From NCBI RefSeq assembly GCF_000005505.3, contig NC_016133.3, positions 8,308,001 through 8,372,000 of the forward strand: a DNA stretch of 64,000 nucleotides, written 5' to 3'. The notes under the pieces are model-generated. The model ran no database searches. It had not been told where the DNA came from and was given only the letters and a program-made list of their open reading frames with translations. Below are positions 1-13,080 of this stretch, piece after piece. Numbering within the stretch: the first letter of the stretch is position 1; each line of letters begins with the position of its first letter. Source of the stretch: Brachypodium distachyon. Lineage: Eukaryota > Streptophyta > Magnoliopsida > Poales > Poaceae. Made by a program: the position numbers and the translations under genes.

Positions 1-2607
1 GGTACTTTCCTGATGCACCCGGAGTTATGAATCTATTCCAATGAAGTTGGTATGGGACCAATCAAGCAAGTTTAGTGTTATGGAATCAGAAAATTCAAGT
101 GACATCAACAGGGTGATACATGTAACAAAAAATTAACTAGGAACCGTCTTCATCAGCTCTAAACTTGTTCAATTGAAATCAATCTACTCTCACTTCAAGA
201 TTTCTAAGTTAAACTATATATGCAGGAACTTCGGCAGGAGGTCATTGTTGACCTTGTGGATCAGTGTCGTTCCTACAAGCAGAGAGTGGTACAACTTGTC
301 AACAGTACCTCGTATGTTTCTTGGGTGTCTTTGCCAGTTCATATGCTCTTTAGAAGTGTAATTCATCTAGTGCTGCACACAATATAGAACCAATAATTGA
401 TACTCTTGTTCCAAGTGTAAATGAGCCCAATCAATGCGGCAACTGAAGGGAAACATTACATTTGTTATGTATGTATGCAATGTTTGAAGAACTACTGGCA
501 GTAATGTTTGTCTGTTTACGTCTTGATGATAATTCCAGCTGCCAATTAGTAAACAAGTATCATACCAGAGTCCATATTGTATAGGGTGTTTATTTTATGC
601 TGTGTAAAAGTTGACTACATGTATAGCGGTTTACATGTTTAAATAGACAGTTTACTGGTCTTGGAAGCTGGTTCTTATTTTGTTTCCTTTATTTATGCAG
701 CTGCTTCTATCACTAGCATTTTGTTGCCATATGTTGCTCTGTATCAGTACAAGGCTTCTTATCTCAGATACTGAATTGATGCAGGGACGAGGAATTGCTG
801 GGCCAGGGCCTTTCTTTCAATGATGATTTGCAGCGTGTCCTAGGAAAACACGATGCTATTGCTGCGGGCATAGCGGTTCTGGTCGAAAAGCCGAGATTAC
901 TCCAGGCCCAGATTGACAATTCTCCACTAGCAAAGCAAGATACTATAAAAGAATCAGTTCAAAGGTACATTATGTCAATATTTTGTTCAAGATATTCTAC
1001 TAGAAATATACACTCGTAAGACATTATTTTGATACTAACTCTTTAGCAATCCTATTTACAGTTGACTGCCTGGGTTCACATCGCCAAACAGAACTGGCTG
1101 TTCTTCCTAAACATTTATCTTCCCTCTTATTTTTCAGGACTTCAGCAACTACAAGTGCAAGCAAGCAGTCACCCTTTGTGCAACTAGCACTTCCTGCGCC
1201 TCCATCATCTAGCAGTCCAAAAGCTGTTGTTGCACCTGCACCCAGTTTTGACCTCCTTAGTGGAGATGATTACATCAAACCTGAGCCTGCAAACTCACTG
1301 GCGCTTGTTCCTGTCACTGAATACTCAGCTTCAGACCAGAATGTATTAGCCCTTGCAGACATGTTTCAACAAAATAGCGCCACTGCCAACAAGAGCAACC
1401 AAAACCTTACAAACTCTTCTGTTTCATTAACTCCAAATTCTACTTTCCCCACATCTCTAGCATATCCTACTCCAGTGCAACCAATACTGCCCCAGCATCC
1501 CGCTTATTCAAATGGGGACATTTCTAATGCCATCGTACCTTATGATCAACAGTCTCAATTGAACTCCACAAGTTCATGGAATGGACATCCTGCTTACGGA
1601 ATGAATTCTCAACGGCAAGCACTAAACTATGGTACACTACTTTACCAGTGATTTTTAGGCCTATAATAGTATCATGTGTCTATTTATTTCAAATTGAGGG
1701 GAAAACACCCACTGTATCCTTAATTACTCGATTTAATATTTCTAAATAGTGCCTAATATAGCCCAAGATAGGGGTAGAACTTTTCACGTTGAATAGAACA
1801 TGTGGTTCTGTCTTCTAGAGGTAGTTTGGTATATTCCTGGGCTACAATAGTGGAGCCTATGCATTGTTAACTATTTAGCTTTTCAGCTTGGTCCAGAAAA
1901 GTATGCTCACCTCGTTGCCATGTCAAATAGCATTTGAAAATATCCTATTAACAGGTGTAGAGGATCAAAACGGAGACCTTCCACCACCACCCTGGGAACT
2001 TCAGCAGTCGATGGCTAACCAACCCCAAGACAACCAACTTGGTGCTATGTCATTGCAACCAGGACAACCTGTGGTCATGCAAGCCCAGTCAACACAAGTT
2101 AGTCAATTTGGTCAAGGATTTATGTCATCGCGACAAATGCCGAGGGAGCAACCAGGAGGAATGCACTTGCAACCAGAGCTCCGCACACAGAATAGGTCCC
2201 TACAACAATCACTGACACTGCCGAACATGCAATATGGGGTGTATCCTTCGATGCAAACTAACCAAGGAATGGGCATGAATTCCCAGTCAATGAGTGGAGG
2301 GGAGTTTTACGGCATGAACCATCAACAGTTGTATGCTCTCCAAATGGCCGGTTATGGGTATGGGCAGCAGTCTGGAGGCTACTATATTCCTAATGCCGCA
2401 TATGCGTATACCAGCGCAAATGAGCTTTCCGAGAGAATGAATGGTATTTCAGTCCAAGATGGTACTTCGAATGGAGCAGCGGCATCCTTTTCCCTGAAGC
2501 ACCCAAATAAAACAAGCCAACCAGAAGACTCTCTCTTTGGCGATCTTGTTAGTATCGCCAAAATGAAGCAGAACAAACCTGCAGCGGGTAAGGTCGGTGG
2601 CTTGTAA
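1..2607 (+). CDS. TOM1-like (TOL) ubiquitin/ESCRT-adaptor protein, 3' part
   Basis: Four exons join in frame: 226-311, 785-964, 1138-1631 and 1955-2607 (stop TAA). They give the last ~470 residues; the 5' part with the VHS domain lies before the window. Exons 1-2 encode the second half of a GAT domain: ELRQEVIVDLV, then the STSDEELLGQGL and NDDLQRVLGKHDAIAAG segments, typical of plant TOL proteins, which bind ubiquitin. The rest is a long low-complexity tail rich in Q, P, S, N and M. It contains a DLL motif (FDLLSGDD), an LPPPPWE motif shared with TOL6/TOL9-type proteins, and an end near LFGDLVSIAK. From family knowledge, TOLs act as ESCRT-0-like adaptors that sort ubiquitinated plasma-membrane proteins to the vacuole. 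It converges on the PRORP gene. Which TOL paralogue this is cannot be settled here. Confidence 0.88.
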
Positions 2608-3968
2608 GAAGAATAATAGCTGAGTAGATGTGTTATTTCACCTCATTTGCCAGAAGCAAGAGTTTTTCTTCGTAGTACATAATTCTTTCACCACTTTTTG
2701 TGCGATGCTAGACGGCTTATTGATGTAAATTCTATTTTTAGGTAGAGATATATATTGAAAAATTTGTAAATCATGAATTGTGATTCATGTATGATTTGTC
2801 ATAGCAAATGTGTTTATATAGTACAGTTATAAAATGTAGTGTCATCAACATCTATCTATACAAATATTAGGAAGTGACAAAGAGTTCACGGCATTACTAC
2901 TATTACATCGACTTCTTTTAGAGAACCTCTTTTTTCAACTTTGGTAGATGTTCATTTCTGCATAATGTTTTCGGTTCAAGCAGATGGTATATTCTTGAAA
3001 ATGTATCTTTACTAGAACTGTAGAATCACGTTGGATCTTAGATTATACCTGTTGTAGATGCGCAATTCGTTTTATCCAATCCTGACTTTGGTACATATGT
3101 CTTCTTTTTTCTTTTAATAACATAGTTTTACTCATGGTATCTTTAAATCCAACCAATATGAAGAGATCGGTGATTAGCAAATGAACTTACAATATCTCGT
3201 ATTCCCTTAGGAGTTATAAGGTCACATTGTCATTTGTAGCAACTACGCCCACCATTTTATCCTAACAACATAATTTTAAGTTGGGAAAATTACAACCTAT
3301 TTTAAGTGCAACATACCAAAATAAAACAACCCCCCTAAAGCTTAAAAATGCAACACCTCCAAAGTATAAAAAAGGTGCATGGCAACCCTATTGAAATTAG
3401 ATACCAAGAGGTGGCAGGGAGTGAATTGCTGAAAGAATAATTAACCCCTTCTGTACATCATTAAAAAATAGGAGTTGAGATTGAAACCATTGCAAATATC
3501 TAAGGTCTCAAGGGAGGAATGTTGTGAAATGACACTTCCCAGGAAAATGGACAAATACGGTGAGACGAATAAAGTGCTATGCATATCTTTATAAAGTTGT
3601 AAATTTACATTGATCATACAACTTTAAAACGTTATAGAAAATGATATAGATGCGTAAAAACATAGCAACTTATGGATTATGATCCGGAGAGCCTCTGGTT
3701 TACTACGCCTTGTTAGAATATATCCTGTTTCAAGCAGAAGGCAATAAGTAGATGGCCTGCATACGCATGCATAGCTAACTTATCCATATAATATGGATGA
3801 TCTCTATTGCGGAAATCTAATTACCTCAAGCTAAGGGCCTAGTTAAAAACTGTAGAAGTTCCACACACAGATAACATATGAATAGAGGGGAAATGAGATA
3901 ACCTGATAGTCCAGAAAAGAATGGTCAACATTTAGCTTCACAAGGATTAAATATATGTTGTGATTTAC
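2608..3968. other. Intergenic, convergent 3' ends of TOL and PRORP
   Basis: This AT-rich stretch holds the 3' UTR of the TOL gene (from 2608) and, on the opposite strand, that of the PRORP gene. I see no other coding signal and no clear transposon end. Confidence 0.6.
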
Positions 3969-6900
3969 TCATAGGTCTGAATTAACTCCTGCTTCATTAT
4001 ATAATGCCTGTGAACTGCGCCTCATCACACATAACCAGGTCCGTTCTTCCTCCAGCAAACTTTCCTCACTGAGAGGGATATGCCAATGACCTTTCTCCGA
4101 TTCCTGGGTTTCAGAGAGAATGGGCAGAACAATTATAAAGTCTGTACAGATAAAGAACACAGGGCTAGATAAACCATATTCAAGCTTTTTGGAAACAAAA
4201 GCAGATGTTATTTGTGCATAATCAACAGCTACATGCCCAATTAGGTCTTGCCCAGGCCCCTGGTCTTGCTAATTAAAGGTCGGAGCTAGAACTACAGTTA
4301 TTACAGCTGTACCGCCTAAAAAGGCCCGTTCAACATGGGCCTTTCATCAATGCTAACTGCTGATTTCATATCACAGTATCTGAGTGCATTCATCAGTGAT
4401 AAACTTCCTAGATGGCCTCCTTAACGATCGAGAGATAAAGATATCAACGAACAAATCAATTAACCACAAGTTGGAGCCCCAAGGAGAGGAATTGATTCAC
4501 TTAATATTTCACTCGAAGAGTACCCCATGGCTGCACACCACAAATTTAATATTATTTAATAGCTAAAACCAAACCTGAATTACAACTGAGCAAGGAGGTG
4601 GCATTTGAAATGTAACGCAGCTGTCACCAAAACTGAAGCGTACCTGATAGTGAAGATGACACTGAATGAGTTCTGCTACAAATATGCAATGATCTATAGA
4701 TGTAGTGAGCAAGGGACAGTTCATCTTGTCATATTTCTTCATGTTTAAGCAATAATTTAGGAAGACAGTACAGGCTAATGAAAATATCAGGTGCTACTAA
4801 TGTGCTACATTGTTTGGCCCTGAAACCTCATTTAGATACAACATATATTATCCCATGGCCTTCTAGCTTCTTTAGATATATGAATACATGTTCCCTGATA
4901 TTGTTACCTACAATCATGCCCGTTATCTTCAACATTCAAATGAAATGTTTTATTCCCCACAATATAGCTTGTTCTTTTCGCTATATCCACACTAATGTAA
5001 CGCAAGATCATGTTTGAACAGAGGAAAAGTAGATTCATAGATGAAGCACCTGATGCCTTTCCTTCCATTTGGGGAAGAAATCTTTTTCCAATAGCTGAAA
5101 CGTGTGGTCTCTCATTTCATCATTGGTTATGATCAAGCATTTCCATCTGATAGCAGCATATAACCAGTACCTGAACTACATACCCATAAATTACTTACGG
5201 CACGAGCAGCATATGCCATTAGGAACAATTTATGGATTGATAGCAATAAGGAACAGGCAAAAATGAGAATTTTGTAAACTTTGGCCATGTAAAACGAATA
5301 ACCAAAATCCACTCTCACCAAGGAGCAGCAAATACTAAGCATACGGTTCACAAAAACAAGTTGTTTTCTTTTACTTGACAAAACATTAATAATCGAGACA
5401 GATAATAGATACTACCACTAGACATTAATTAAACAGATTAGGCTTTTTAAAGGAACTAATTTCCATCTTCAGAGCAAATTTGCTGTAGACGTTCCTAGAT
5501 GCATCTCAAGCTTACCAATCATCATTTGAACCAGTAGGCGTTTCATATATAATATCTGCTCGCTTCCAGTTTTCGACCCACTTATGATTAGCAGGATTCT
5601 TCATGTGCTTTCCAGTGAGATGCCTGTTGTGCACAACTATTAAAGGCCACTTTCTTGATGGAAACCTTTTCTGTATAGCATCAGCAACAGCATTAACCTG
5701 TCCAGTAAAATGATGAGCAGAAAATTAATTAATATTCGTTTGCTTAACAATATCTTAAGTAGAAAAAGATTTATCTCAACATACTTGCCTTACTCACAGA
5801 AAGATGTCTGTGGCTAAAAAGACCAACATTGGCAGCATCCATAACTGCTTCAAAAGGGCCATGATCATCCAGCCATTTCTGAACATGAAGAAATAATGTG
5901 CAGAAGTCAGATATACCTGAAGTAATCTCCATATATGGTGGGCTCCATGTATAGCGCATCTATCATATGGACACTTGGGTGAATAGATAAGCAACACACT
6001 TACTACCAATGAATCAGGTACAAAATAGTGCTGGTGCTAGTTTAAAATGTGCCACTGACGTGACAAACTAATTCTGATTTTTAGATACTAATTATTATTT
6101 TTCAAATATAGCAGTAGCACGTTTATTGACAAATTCATTTACAGTTTACAATGCAGAATAAATATATTCTATATTTGATAATTTACACAATCGTTTATAA
6201 ATCCAGTCGTTTAAATACATATGCCAAACAGGATGGAGAATAACTAGAAGTTACAAAATGGTTGCTTCTTGCTGGTATTTCTTCTCAAATTATATAATTT
6301 GGATATTAGGTTTCAGACTATACAAATTATACTTGGAAAACTACTTTTCTTCACTCCTATGGTCTGGTCACCTTATCACCTACTCCTCCTGATTTGAGCA
6401 GTTAGATCTGCGGCAAACATTGAGACCGTCAACAGCGAGTCGACCTGTTGGGTGGGTAGTCTAATTTGTTTTATCCAGAACAAAGCATGATTATTTGCCA
6501 TGCATGTTTATGTGACCTCAGTCAATATTTTCAGGAAAATCTAGTATAACCATATCAGTTCTGTATCATATTGGTAACACAAGGGCATCCACATAGTTAA
6601 AAAATAAGAAAATAGCAATCTGAGGTAGATCACCTGAAAGTTATCGAAGTTCGAAGTCCTCTCTCTCTTGAGAGCCAATGTTGCCACTAATGTGGCAAAA
6701 TCTTCCGTCTCTTTTGGATCAAGGTCTATAATAGCTAACTTGCCTCCACAAGCAAGGCAGACGCCATTCTTGTCAATGTGTGAGCGTGTTATGGTCCATT
6801 TCCCCCTCCCTAACCAGCCCAAACCATGCCAACCCCCTCCATGATTTTCAATCTCTTTTGCTAAAGCACAGGCATCCCACTTTCTCTTCCCCACTTTAGA

Positions 6901-8226
6901 TGCTGTTGAGCTCCTGAACCAAGCCTCAATTTGTTCAGCTGTGGATGGAGATACCTGTCTTACAGTATTCCTGAACTTATGCAGCAAATAATAGACCCTG
7001 TCCCCCCGTCTGGCGACCACACTAGCCCTAAGAAGCATCTCCAACTCAGGCTCTTCAGGTGTGACCCCAGACTCCAACATATGGGCTTCCACTTCAAATG
7101 CCTTCTCAACATTTCCGCTATCACAAAATGCCGTTAACGCAGGACCATATGAGCGCAACTTAGGAGTTATACCCAGCTCTTTCATTTGTTTGACAATCTC
7201 AAAGGCCATGTCACCATTCCCCATGGACGTTGCCATACGGGCCACTCCAGTCAACGCAGCCTTGCTCATTGCAACTCTCTCTTTCTCCGAGCACATCTTC
7301 TCAAATATCTCAAACCCTCGAGTCCGTGCATACTCTCTGATTTCATCACTTACCGGTATGCTGCTACCTATTTGCACTGAAGGAAACAGAATAGTCTCAT
7401 TTCCCTCCTGGTTTTGAACATGGCCTTCAGGTACATTGCTGTCCTCCGGATGGCCCGAGCTTTCGACAGAAGCTGGATCTAATTTGCCGGCACTGCCACT
7501 TTTTGCTGGTTGCACAATCCCGAGGGCGGCAGAAGAACACAGGTAAAGCAGCACATTGTAATGGTGCTGCCCCATCCTGATCCCCTCCTTCACTGCAGAA
7601 TCGTACAGGTTGATCGCTCCGATTACGTCTCCTCTCTTTGAGCACAAATCCAGCGCAACTCTTAGCATGACTCCCTGCTCAGAACTCTTTAATCTCTTCC
7701 CCCTCTTCAAATTTCCTCCTCTATCCTCACCTCTTGGGGACAAATTTCCCAAATTTCCATCCTTACCAGATTCCTGCACCCGCATTCCACCTCTCGTCCA
7801 GCGTCTATCACGCCTGCGTCCTTCAGATTCCCCAGTCCTCGCCGGGCCTCCCCTCCAACCCCTCTCTTTGACATCCCTGTCCGTGCCTTCTCCGAGCACT
7901 AGCCTGCTGTCCCCTCTTCTCCAGCGTCTCGTCCGGTTCCTTCCATGTCCTGACGAAACGCTCGCCTCGACCTCTCGAGTCACATCGCCCTGCGCCGCTG
8001 TACATGAGACGACGGGTGAACCTGCTGCACCTTCCTCGGTTCTTGGGGTACCGCCGTTTGCTACGCCGCCAGGATTGCGGTCCCTGAGGGGCAATACGTC
8101 GAGCAGGTTACGAGCGTGGCATGGGAGTGGAGAAAAGAGATAACTAAGAGCGACGGAGGGCAAGGAGACGGCGGGGAAGCGGCGGAGGTGGGCGGGCAGA
8201 GGGCGGGGAGCGAAGAGTGAGACCAT
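3969..8226 (-). CDS. PRORP1: Proteinaceous RNase P (PRORP), organellar type
   Basis: Six exons on the minus strand: 8226-6634, 5878-5798, 5697-5516, 5170-5050, 4643-4575 and 4103-3969. Every phase agrees and the product is 726 aa. PRORPs cut the 5' leader from precursor tRNAs without an RNA subunit. The N-terminal ~170 residues are Arg/Gly/Ser-rich with a transit-peptide-like start. PPR repeats follow, with segments such as GAINLYDSAVKEGI and MAFEIVKQMKELGITP. The zinc site is visible as CLAC (C490, C493) plus H690 (GHWHIP) and C707 (WLCVMR). The NYN nuclease aspartates are D545 (VMDAANVGL), D617 and D618 (GSNDDWYW) and D636 (TNDEMRDH). The usual DGAN motif reads DAAN here. A long first exon followed by short exons carrying the nuclease domain is seen. 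Mitochondrial/plastid location is inferred from the N-terminus. Confidence 0.93.
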
Positions 8227-9577
8227 GGCTCGCTCCCATAAGAGCGGGAGGGAAGCGAGTGTACCGAGCCACCGAGGGAGGTTTTAAGCGAGGCCAGGAC
8301 GGAGCAGGGATAAGAAGATAGCACTGGATAATGGATAGTCAAAATGTAACTGTCCATGGATATCCAGTCTATGAATGACGGGTATGAAACAGGTTCTTGC
8401 TTCATGGATATTCACGAATGGATATTTGCAAACTCGTGGAGGAGCGGGCACGGATATCACATTTGATTTATCGATATCCATAAATATCTGATATTTAATA
8501 AAATAAATAAATTACTGACATGTGAATTCATTATTTAGCTATTTGAGTGATATATAAATAGTTCCTCTTTCCACTCAAGGCTAACCTAACTCCCCCAGTC
8601 CCACCCCATGATGCCGTTGTTTAAGGCATTTTAAGGTATTTTATGTTGCTCGATGGAGCTTCATGGATCCCAAATACCTGGTGGATATGGATATTGTTTT
8701 CGTTCCACGGATACTTTCGTGGATGGATAGTGAATTTGAATATGGATGTGGATATGGATGTGCTCCGCTCGTCAAGACCCACCCCATTGCCATCCCGAGG
8801 ATAACGTTACGTGAAAAAAGGTCTTCTTTTTGGCCGGGGCTATATGAAAATCTAAAAAAAAAGACTCTTCTTTTTCAAAACAAATCCAGATATTTTGCAC
8901 ATGATAAAAAGATTCATGCTGCCTAACTTTGTACTAAATCCAAAACACTTATTATGAATCGGAGGGAGTAGATTTTATAACAAAGACCCATAAAATACTT
9001 TATGACCGTATGAACTTCTCATCGACATATGGTTGTTGTATGAGGGGGCAAGCAGAAAGTTGTTGATGTGGACTGTTTTTGTGTTCTACATCAGCATTTG
9101 GCATTGGAGAGTTGAGCCATCGGCGGATCCAGAAAAGAATTTGAGAGGGGGCAAAGTGGTGCAAAATGGATCAGATAAGAGGTCATTCTTCTCATAAATG
9201 AACCAAAAAATCAAGTGGAGGCAGCTGCCTCGTAGCCCTCCATGATTGGGCTCCATTGTTGGGTATGTTTTGGGTTCCATTGTTTGGGCATGTTGTGTTT
9301 GTAGTTTTCAATCTGAAGTTCCGCAAATTTTTTTAGGGGGTGAAGTCCTGCAACTGAAGTGTGTAGCAGCAGCAGTAATTTTTTTTTAATAAATAGGAGC
9401 AGGTGAGCCCAACGCCGAGTTTTGCCTAAGCCCACCATTTGATCGGTTGAAAGTACTCAAGCTATTCCTGAAAAAACTCTTAGCACTACTGTGTGCAATG
9501 GTTAGAGCTTAAAACCGGATCTTCCAATACTTAAACCATCCTTAGCACTGCTTTTTGACTAACATTGATCATGCCCT

Positions 9578-9673
9578 AACATCTCGAATGATGGCATCGG
9601 GAGTAATTAATGACGGAGGAGATAACATCTCGAATGACGGCAACGGGAGTAATTGATGAATGACGGAGGAGAT
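9578..9673. repeat. Tandem duplication, ~46-50 bp unit, two copies
   Basis: Two adjacent copies share AACATCTCGAATGA, GGGAGTAATT and TGACGGAGGAGAT, at 9578-9623 and 9624-9673. The second copy carries a short extra GATGAA. It looks like a local duplication involving a Stowaway-like end. Confidence 0.75.
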
Positions 9674-10019
9674 GCAACTTGCACTATTTTGGTTCTAGGT
9701 TCGAGTTCTATTTTCTTTGAGAGCAAATTTCAAGTTGAAGGGTTAAAAAATTCCCCTCATCTGTCCCATGCCAAAGCATAGGTCTAATTCCAGTTTTGAG
9801 CTGCGGTGGCGCTGTGTATGAGGTTCAGAGATTTTCTATGTCTGTCTGAGAAGCTCTTCTCTTTCAATGATGCTCTAGAGTTTTTTCTCTCCGCAGCCCT
9901 AGTTTTTTTTCCTATCATGGCAGACGAGTATGTGGCAACTTAAGTTGTTCAAAATAAATACAGCATGAAATTTATGAGCAAGGACAACAAGGCTGGTCAA
10001 TTAACGCATGGGATTTATT

Positions 10020-10096
10020 ACTCCCTCCGAAAGTGACGTGGATTTGTGTCAGAATTTATACAAATTCACATCACTTATTTCTGGACGGAAGGGTAT
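10020..10096. mobile_element. Stowaway-type MITE, degenerate short copy
   Basis: Begins TTACTCCCTCCG and ends GGACGGAAGGG. The inner sequence ACAAATTCACATCACTTATTT matches the short Stowaway core also seen at 21687, 36382 and 37715. Confidence 0.65.
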
Positions 10097-10293
10097 GATA
10101 TATGTGAATTCATCAAACCTCTCTCTGAAGTTTTGGGAGGCAAAGAATTTCCATGTAAGATAAGAATTAAGGTACATGGGTGCACCGATTGACGTTGCAA
10201 AAGCCTGAAGAAAATAATTATCGCTTTGTCATTGCCATTATCAAAAGCCTGCAGCTAACTCTTAACTTTTTTTCTAAAATTGGCCAACTCATA

Positions 10294-10397
10294 TCCCATA
10301 ATTCTTGTCAAAATATTACATGTATCTAGACGCTTTTTAAGAATAGATACATCTATTTTCGCTAATTTGAGACAAGAATTATGGAACGGAGGGAGTA
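10294..10397. mobile_element. Stowaway-type MITE
   Basis: Imperfect inverted repeat: CATAATTCTTGTC on the left against GACAAGAATTATGG and ACGGAGGGAGTA on the right. The centre is TACATGTATCTAGACGC. The left CTCCCTCCG end is worn away. Closely related to the copy at 61110-61226. Confidence 0.8.
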
Positions 10398-10739
10398 TTT
10401 GGCTAGCCAAATTTTTGATAGGTCAAGCTTGGACTCAACCCAACATATCTTCAGACTTTGAAAGAAGCTGAAACGATTCACAAAGAACATGTTATACGGG
10501 ATGAATATCCAAGCATGATCAGTAAATACTCATACCACGCGAGAGCAAAATTACATACTCCACTCCAGTATAGCACAAAACATAACCCGCAGATTTTTTT
10601 TATCCATTGAACTGTTCACATCATGGCAAGACAGCTTCTTGTAAGCTCAATCACAGTTTTGATTGTAGAACTAACACAGGAAAAATTCAAAAGGTTGCTG
10701 AATTGTTCAGACCGTTACAACATAAATGAAACGGTGCTC

Positions 10740-12865
10740 TCATAAAGGCATGGAGTTACCTGCAAATCAAAAGAGAAAAGCGTCGTTTAAGTACTCTGCA
10801 CTAATTTTATCATTACAGCGGCGTAGCAATACACACAAACTTTGTTAATTATACCTAGAATAACATGAAAAAACAATATAAACAACTAATAACATCAGAA
10901 CTAAGCTAATTTCATAAGCAAGATTAAGATAAATGGTTGACTGATATTGTTAACTTTAGTAGCTCCTGATTCCTGAAGATGTATCCATCAATAAGGCATA
11001 TTACAAGCAACACCGATCTATGCCTGTACATTTTCATTTGGACTGATGGATCTACTATTGTCAAACAATTTCTCACCTACACTGAAAAGGGTGCACAAGC
11101 AGTAGAAGTAAATACAGAAACAAGCCATTCAATTAGTCTAATTGCTATCTTCCTTAACTGGCAAAAGCTTCCATTTATATAACAAGCACATTGTCACAGC
11201 GGGCATAAGATCATTAACCTTACAATCTATTTAAATATTTAAATGTATGTAGCGCATATAACCAAACATGGCATATATTTGTATTGTGAGTAATGAGCTG
11301 TGTTGGCAAAGGCACACCTGTTTGTTCATAGCACCTTTTGCCTAAAAGTGGTACCGTCATGCTAGTATCAAACATTAGTGCGACCTAATTTTAGCATACT
11401 ACAGTGAAAGGAGCCAAGGACATTTGCATTTTCTGGGCTCAGCACTGCGGATCACCATATTCAATATTTTACATGAGTTCACCGCAAAAAAAAGTTACAT
11501 ACTTCCTCCGTCCAACAAAAGATGTCTTAAGTTTGTCAAAATTTGGATGTATCTAGACATGACTTAGTGTATAGATGCATTCAAATTTAGTCAAAGTTTA
11601 GACATCCTTTGTTGGACGGAGGAAGTATATTATTTACATGAGTTCTTCTATTAATACCAGATGGTCCAGATCATGCCTGCACACTCAATATTTTCTACAA
11701 TGCGACACCTGGCAATCACTAAAGGGCAACCATAGAGCACTACTGTGTTTATAAACACGGGTCCAATGGACCTATTACTAACCATTCCGTCGGGACAAAG
11801 AAAAAAACTCAAGACTCATTGGCAATTTGACATTCCTGACCACTTGAGCAAGCTATTGAATTAAGTGCGCATAAAAAAGGGGGGCAAGAAAAGCCAACAT
11901 GTTCACAAAGATGGATATTTACTTTAAATAATAGGTCACCTATATAACGGCAAACACGAGCTGATACATTCACACTCCATGCAACCTAACAAGAGCGGTA
12001 TGTACTTCCAGGATAAGTGGCCAACCTCAATCCACCTTCCTACCAAGGAACCACAAGCCACCTCCCATGAAGAATAGCAAAGTGACAAGTTGAAGCTCGT
12101 TTATCAGAAATAAAACCCATCATTTAACTATGATAATTGCAACAGATTTTTGCAACAAACAGAAGAACCAAATACAAATCATTTCCAGTTGCAAGACGTA
12201 GTAATCTTGCAAGAATAAGAGAACCTACTGAACCTAAGAGTTTCATTTCATCGTAACCAATTCTCCTGTTTTTCTCAATATATCATAACCATTTCAGTAA
12301 ATGAAGCCAGGGATTATCACATTTTTGTAAAAGAAAAACTAATAACCAAAACCAAGATGTAGTATACTCCAGTATGCAAGCAGTCCATGTTCTCCCAGCA
12401 CCTGACCAACTGAACCACCGACCAGCTACCGTACAGCCCACACCACCCCCTACTTATAGAGAAGCATGTAATTCCAACCAACTCAGAGGCTCAAGCAATT
12501 CCAATCGAAGCACATGCAAAGCAAAGAACCGCACCTTGGGGGATCAAACCCCAACTCTGGGACTCGGGCGCGATGGCCGACCGTAACCGCGCGGACGCGA
12601 TGGCGCTGTGGAGCGGCAGCGCGGAGAGCAACGTCCCGGACACCAGAGGCAACCTGCAACAACCCCACGGAAGCACAGGGTCAGATGGAGCAGTACAGCT
12701 AGGGAGTGGAGGGGGGCGCTGCCCGGCGAGGGCGCGTGCGTGCCTGTTGATGCAGGAAGCGCGGCGGGAGGTCGGGAGGAGGGCGCTGGCGCTGCGGCCG
12801 AGGAGGGAGGAGGAGACGGCGCGGGCTATGACCCTAGATCGGGCGCCGACGGCAGAGATGGCCAT
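10740..12865 (-). CDS. NFD6-like small mitochondrial protein
   Basis: Two coding exons, 12865-12535 and 10759-10740, join in frame to 116 aa. The N-terminus is basic and Ser/Ala/Arg-rich without acids (MAISAVGARSRVIARAVSSS), as in a mitochondrial presequence. The core SALPLHSAIASARLRSAIAP matches the SMLPLHSAVAAARL motif of the plant NUCLEAR FUSION DEFECTIVE 6 family, whose members act in mitochondria (Arabidopsis NFD6 is linked to karyogamy). The last exon adds only QGNSMPL across the splice and stops at 10740-10742. The 1.77-kb intron contains a Stowaway at 11501. I recall alternative 3' ends in this family, so other terminal exons are possible. Transcription diverges from the glycine-rich protein gene at 13897. 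Confidence 0.72.
11501..11627. mobile_element. Stowaway-type MITE in the NFD6-like intron
   Basis: Terminal inverted repeats ACTTCCTCCGTCCAACAAA and TTTGTTGGACGGAGGAAGT flank a ~127-bp element next to TA. Same family as 27496, 47735 and 52153. Confidence 0.9.
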
Positions 12866-13080
12866 TTTTGCAGGACTCGGTGGTGCTCGAGATCGCAGAG
12901 AGGATCAGGAGAGGGGTTTCGGTTTCGGGGTTTAGCCGCAGCCCGCAGCAGGTGACCTATTGGACTCTCGCCTACGTGTAGTTGGGCCTCATCTATGTCC
13001 CAATGGCCCATGAAAGTGGACGGTTTACAAAGCCCAAAACACTGGAAGCCGGATCCCCCACGCCGCCGGCCAAGGGGTGC
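12866..13080. promoter_or_regulatory. Putative bidirectional promoter, NFD6-like / glycine-rich gene
   Basis: The start codon of the minus-strand NFD6-like gene (12865) and the 5' UTR exon of the plus-strand glycine-rich gene (ending at the splice donor after 13251) are separated by only a few hundred bases. The interval is GC-rich and has no obvious TATA box. Both products are probably organellar, so shared control is plausible, but this is inferred from layout. Confidence 0.4.

Larger units (their letters stand above)
8227..10739. other. Intergenic, upstream of PRORP; degraded repeats
   Basis: No gene is supported. 8318-8790 is rich in GGATAT/ATATCC words, denser at both ends, possibly an old DNA transposon. 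8940-8970 is one end of a Stowaway. 9113-9140 resembles a hAT-like terminus (CGGCGGATCCAG). 9578-9673 is a tandem duplication and 10294-10397 a Stowaway. The 3' UTR of the NFD6-like gene probably runs left of 10740. Confidence 0.5.

Noticed and set aside
7610..8143. 177-aa plus-strand frame
   Set aside because: Antisense shadow of PRORP exon 1, which has clear PPR and zinc motifs in frame on the minus strand.
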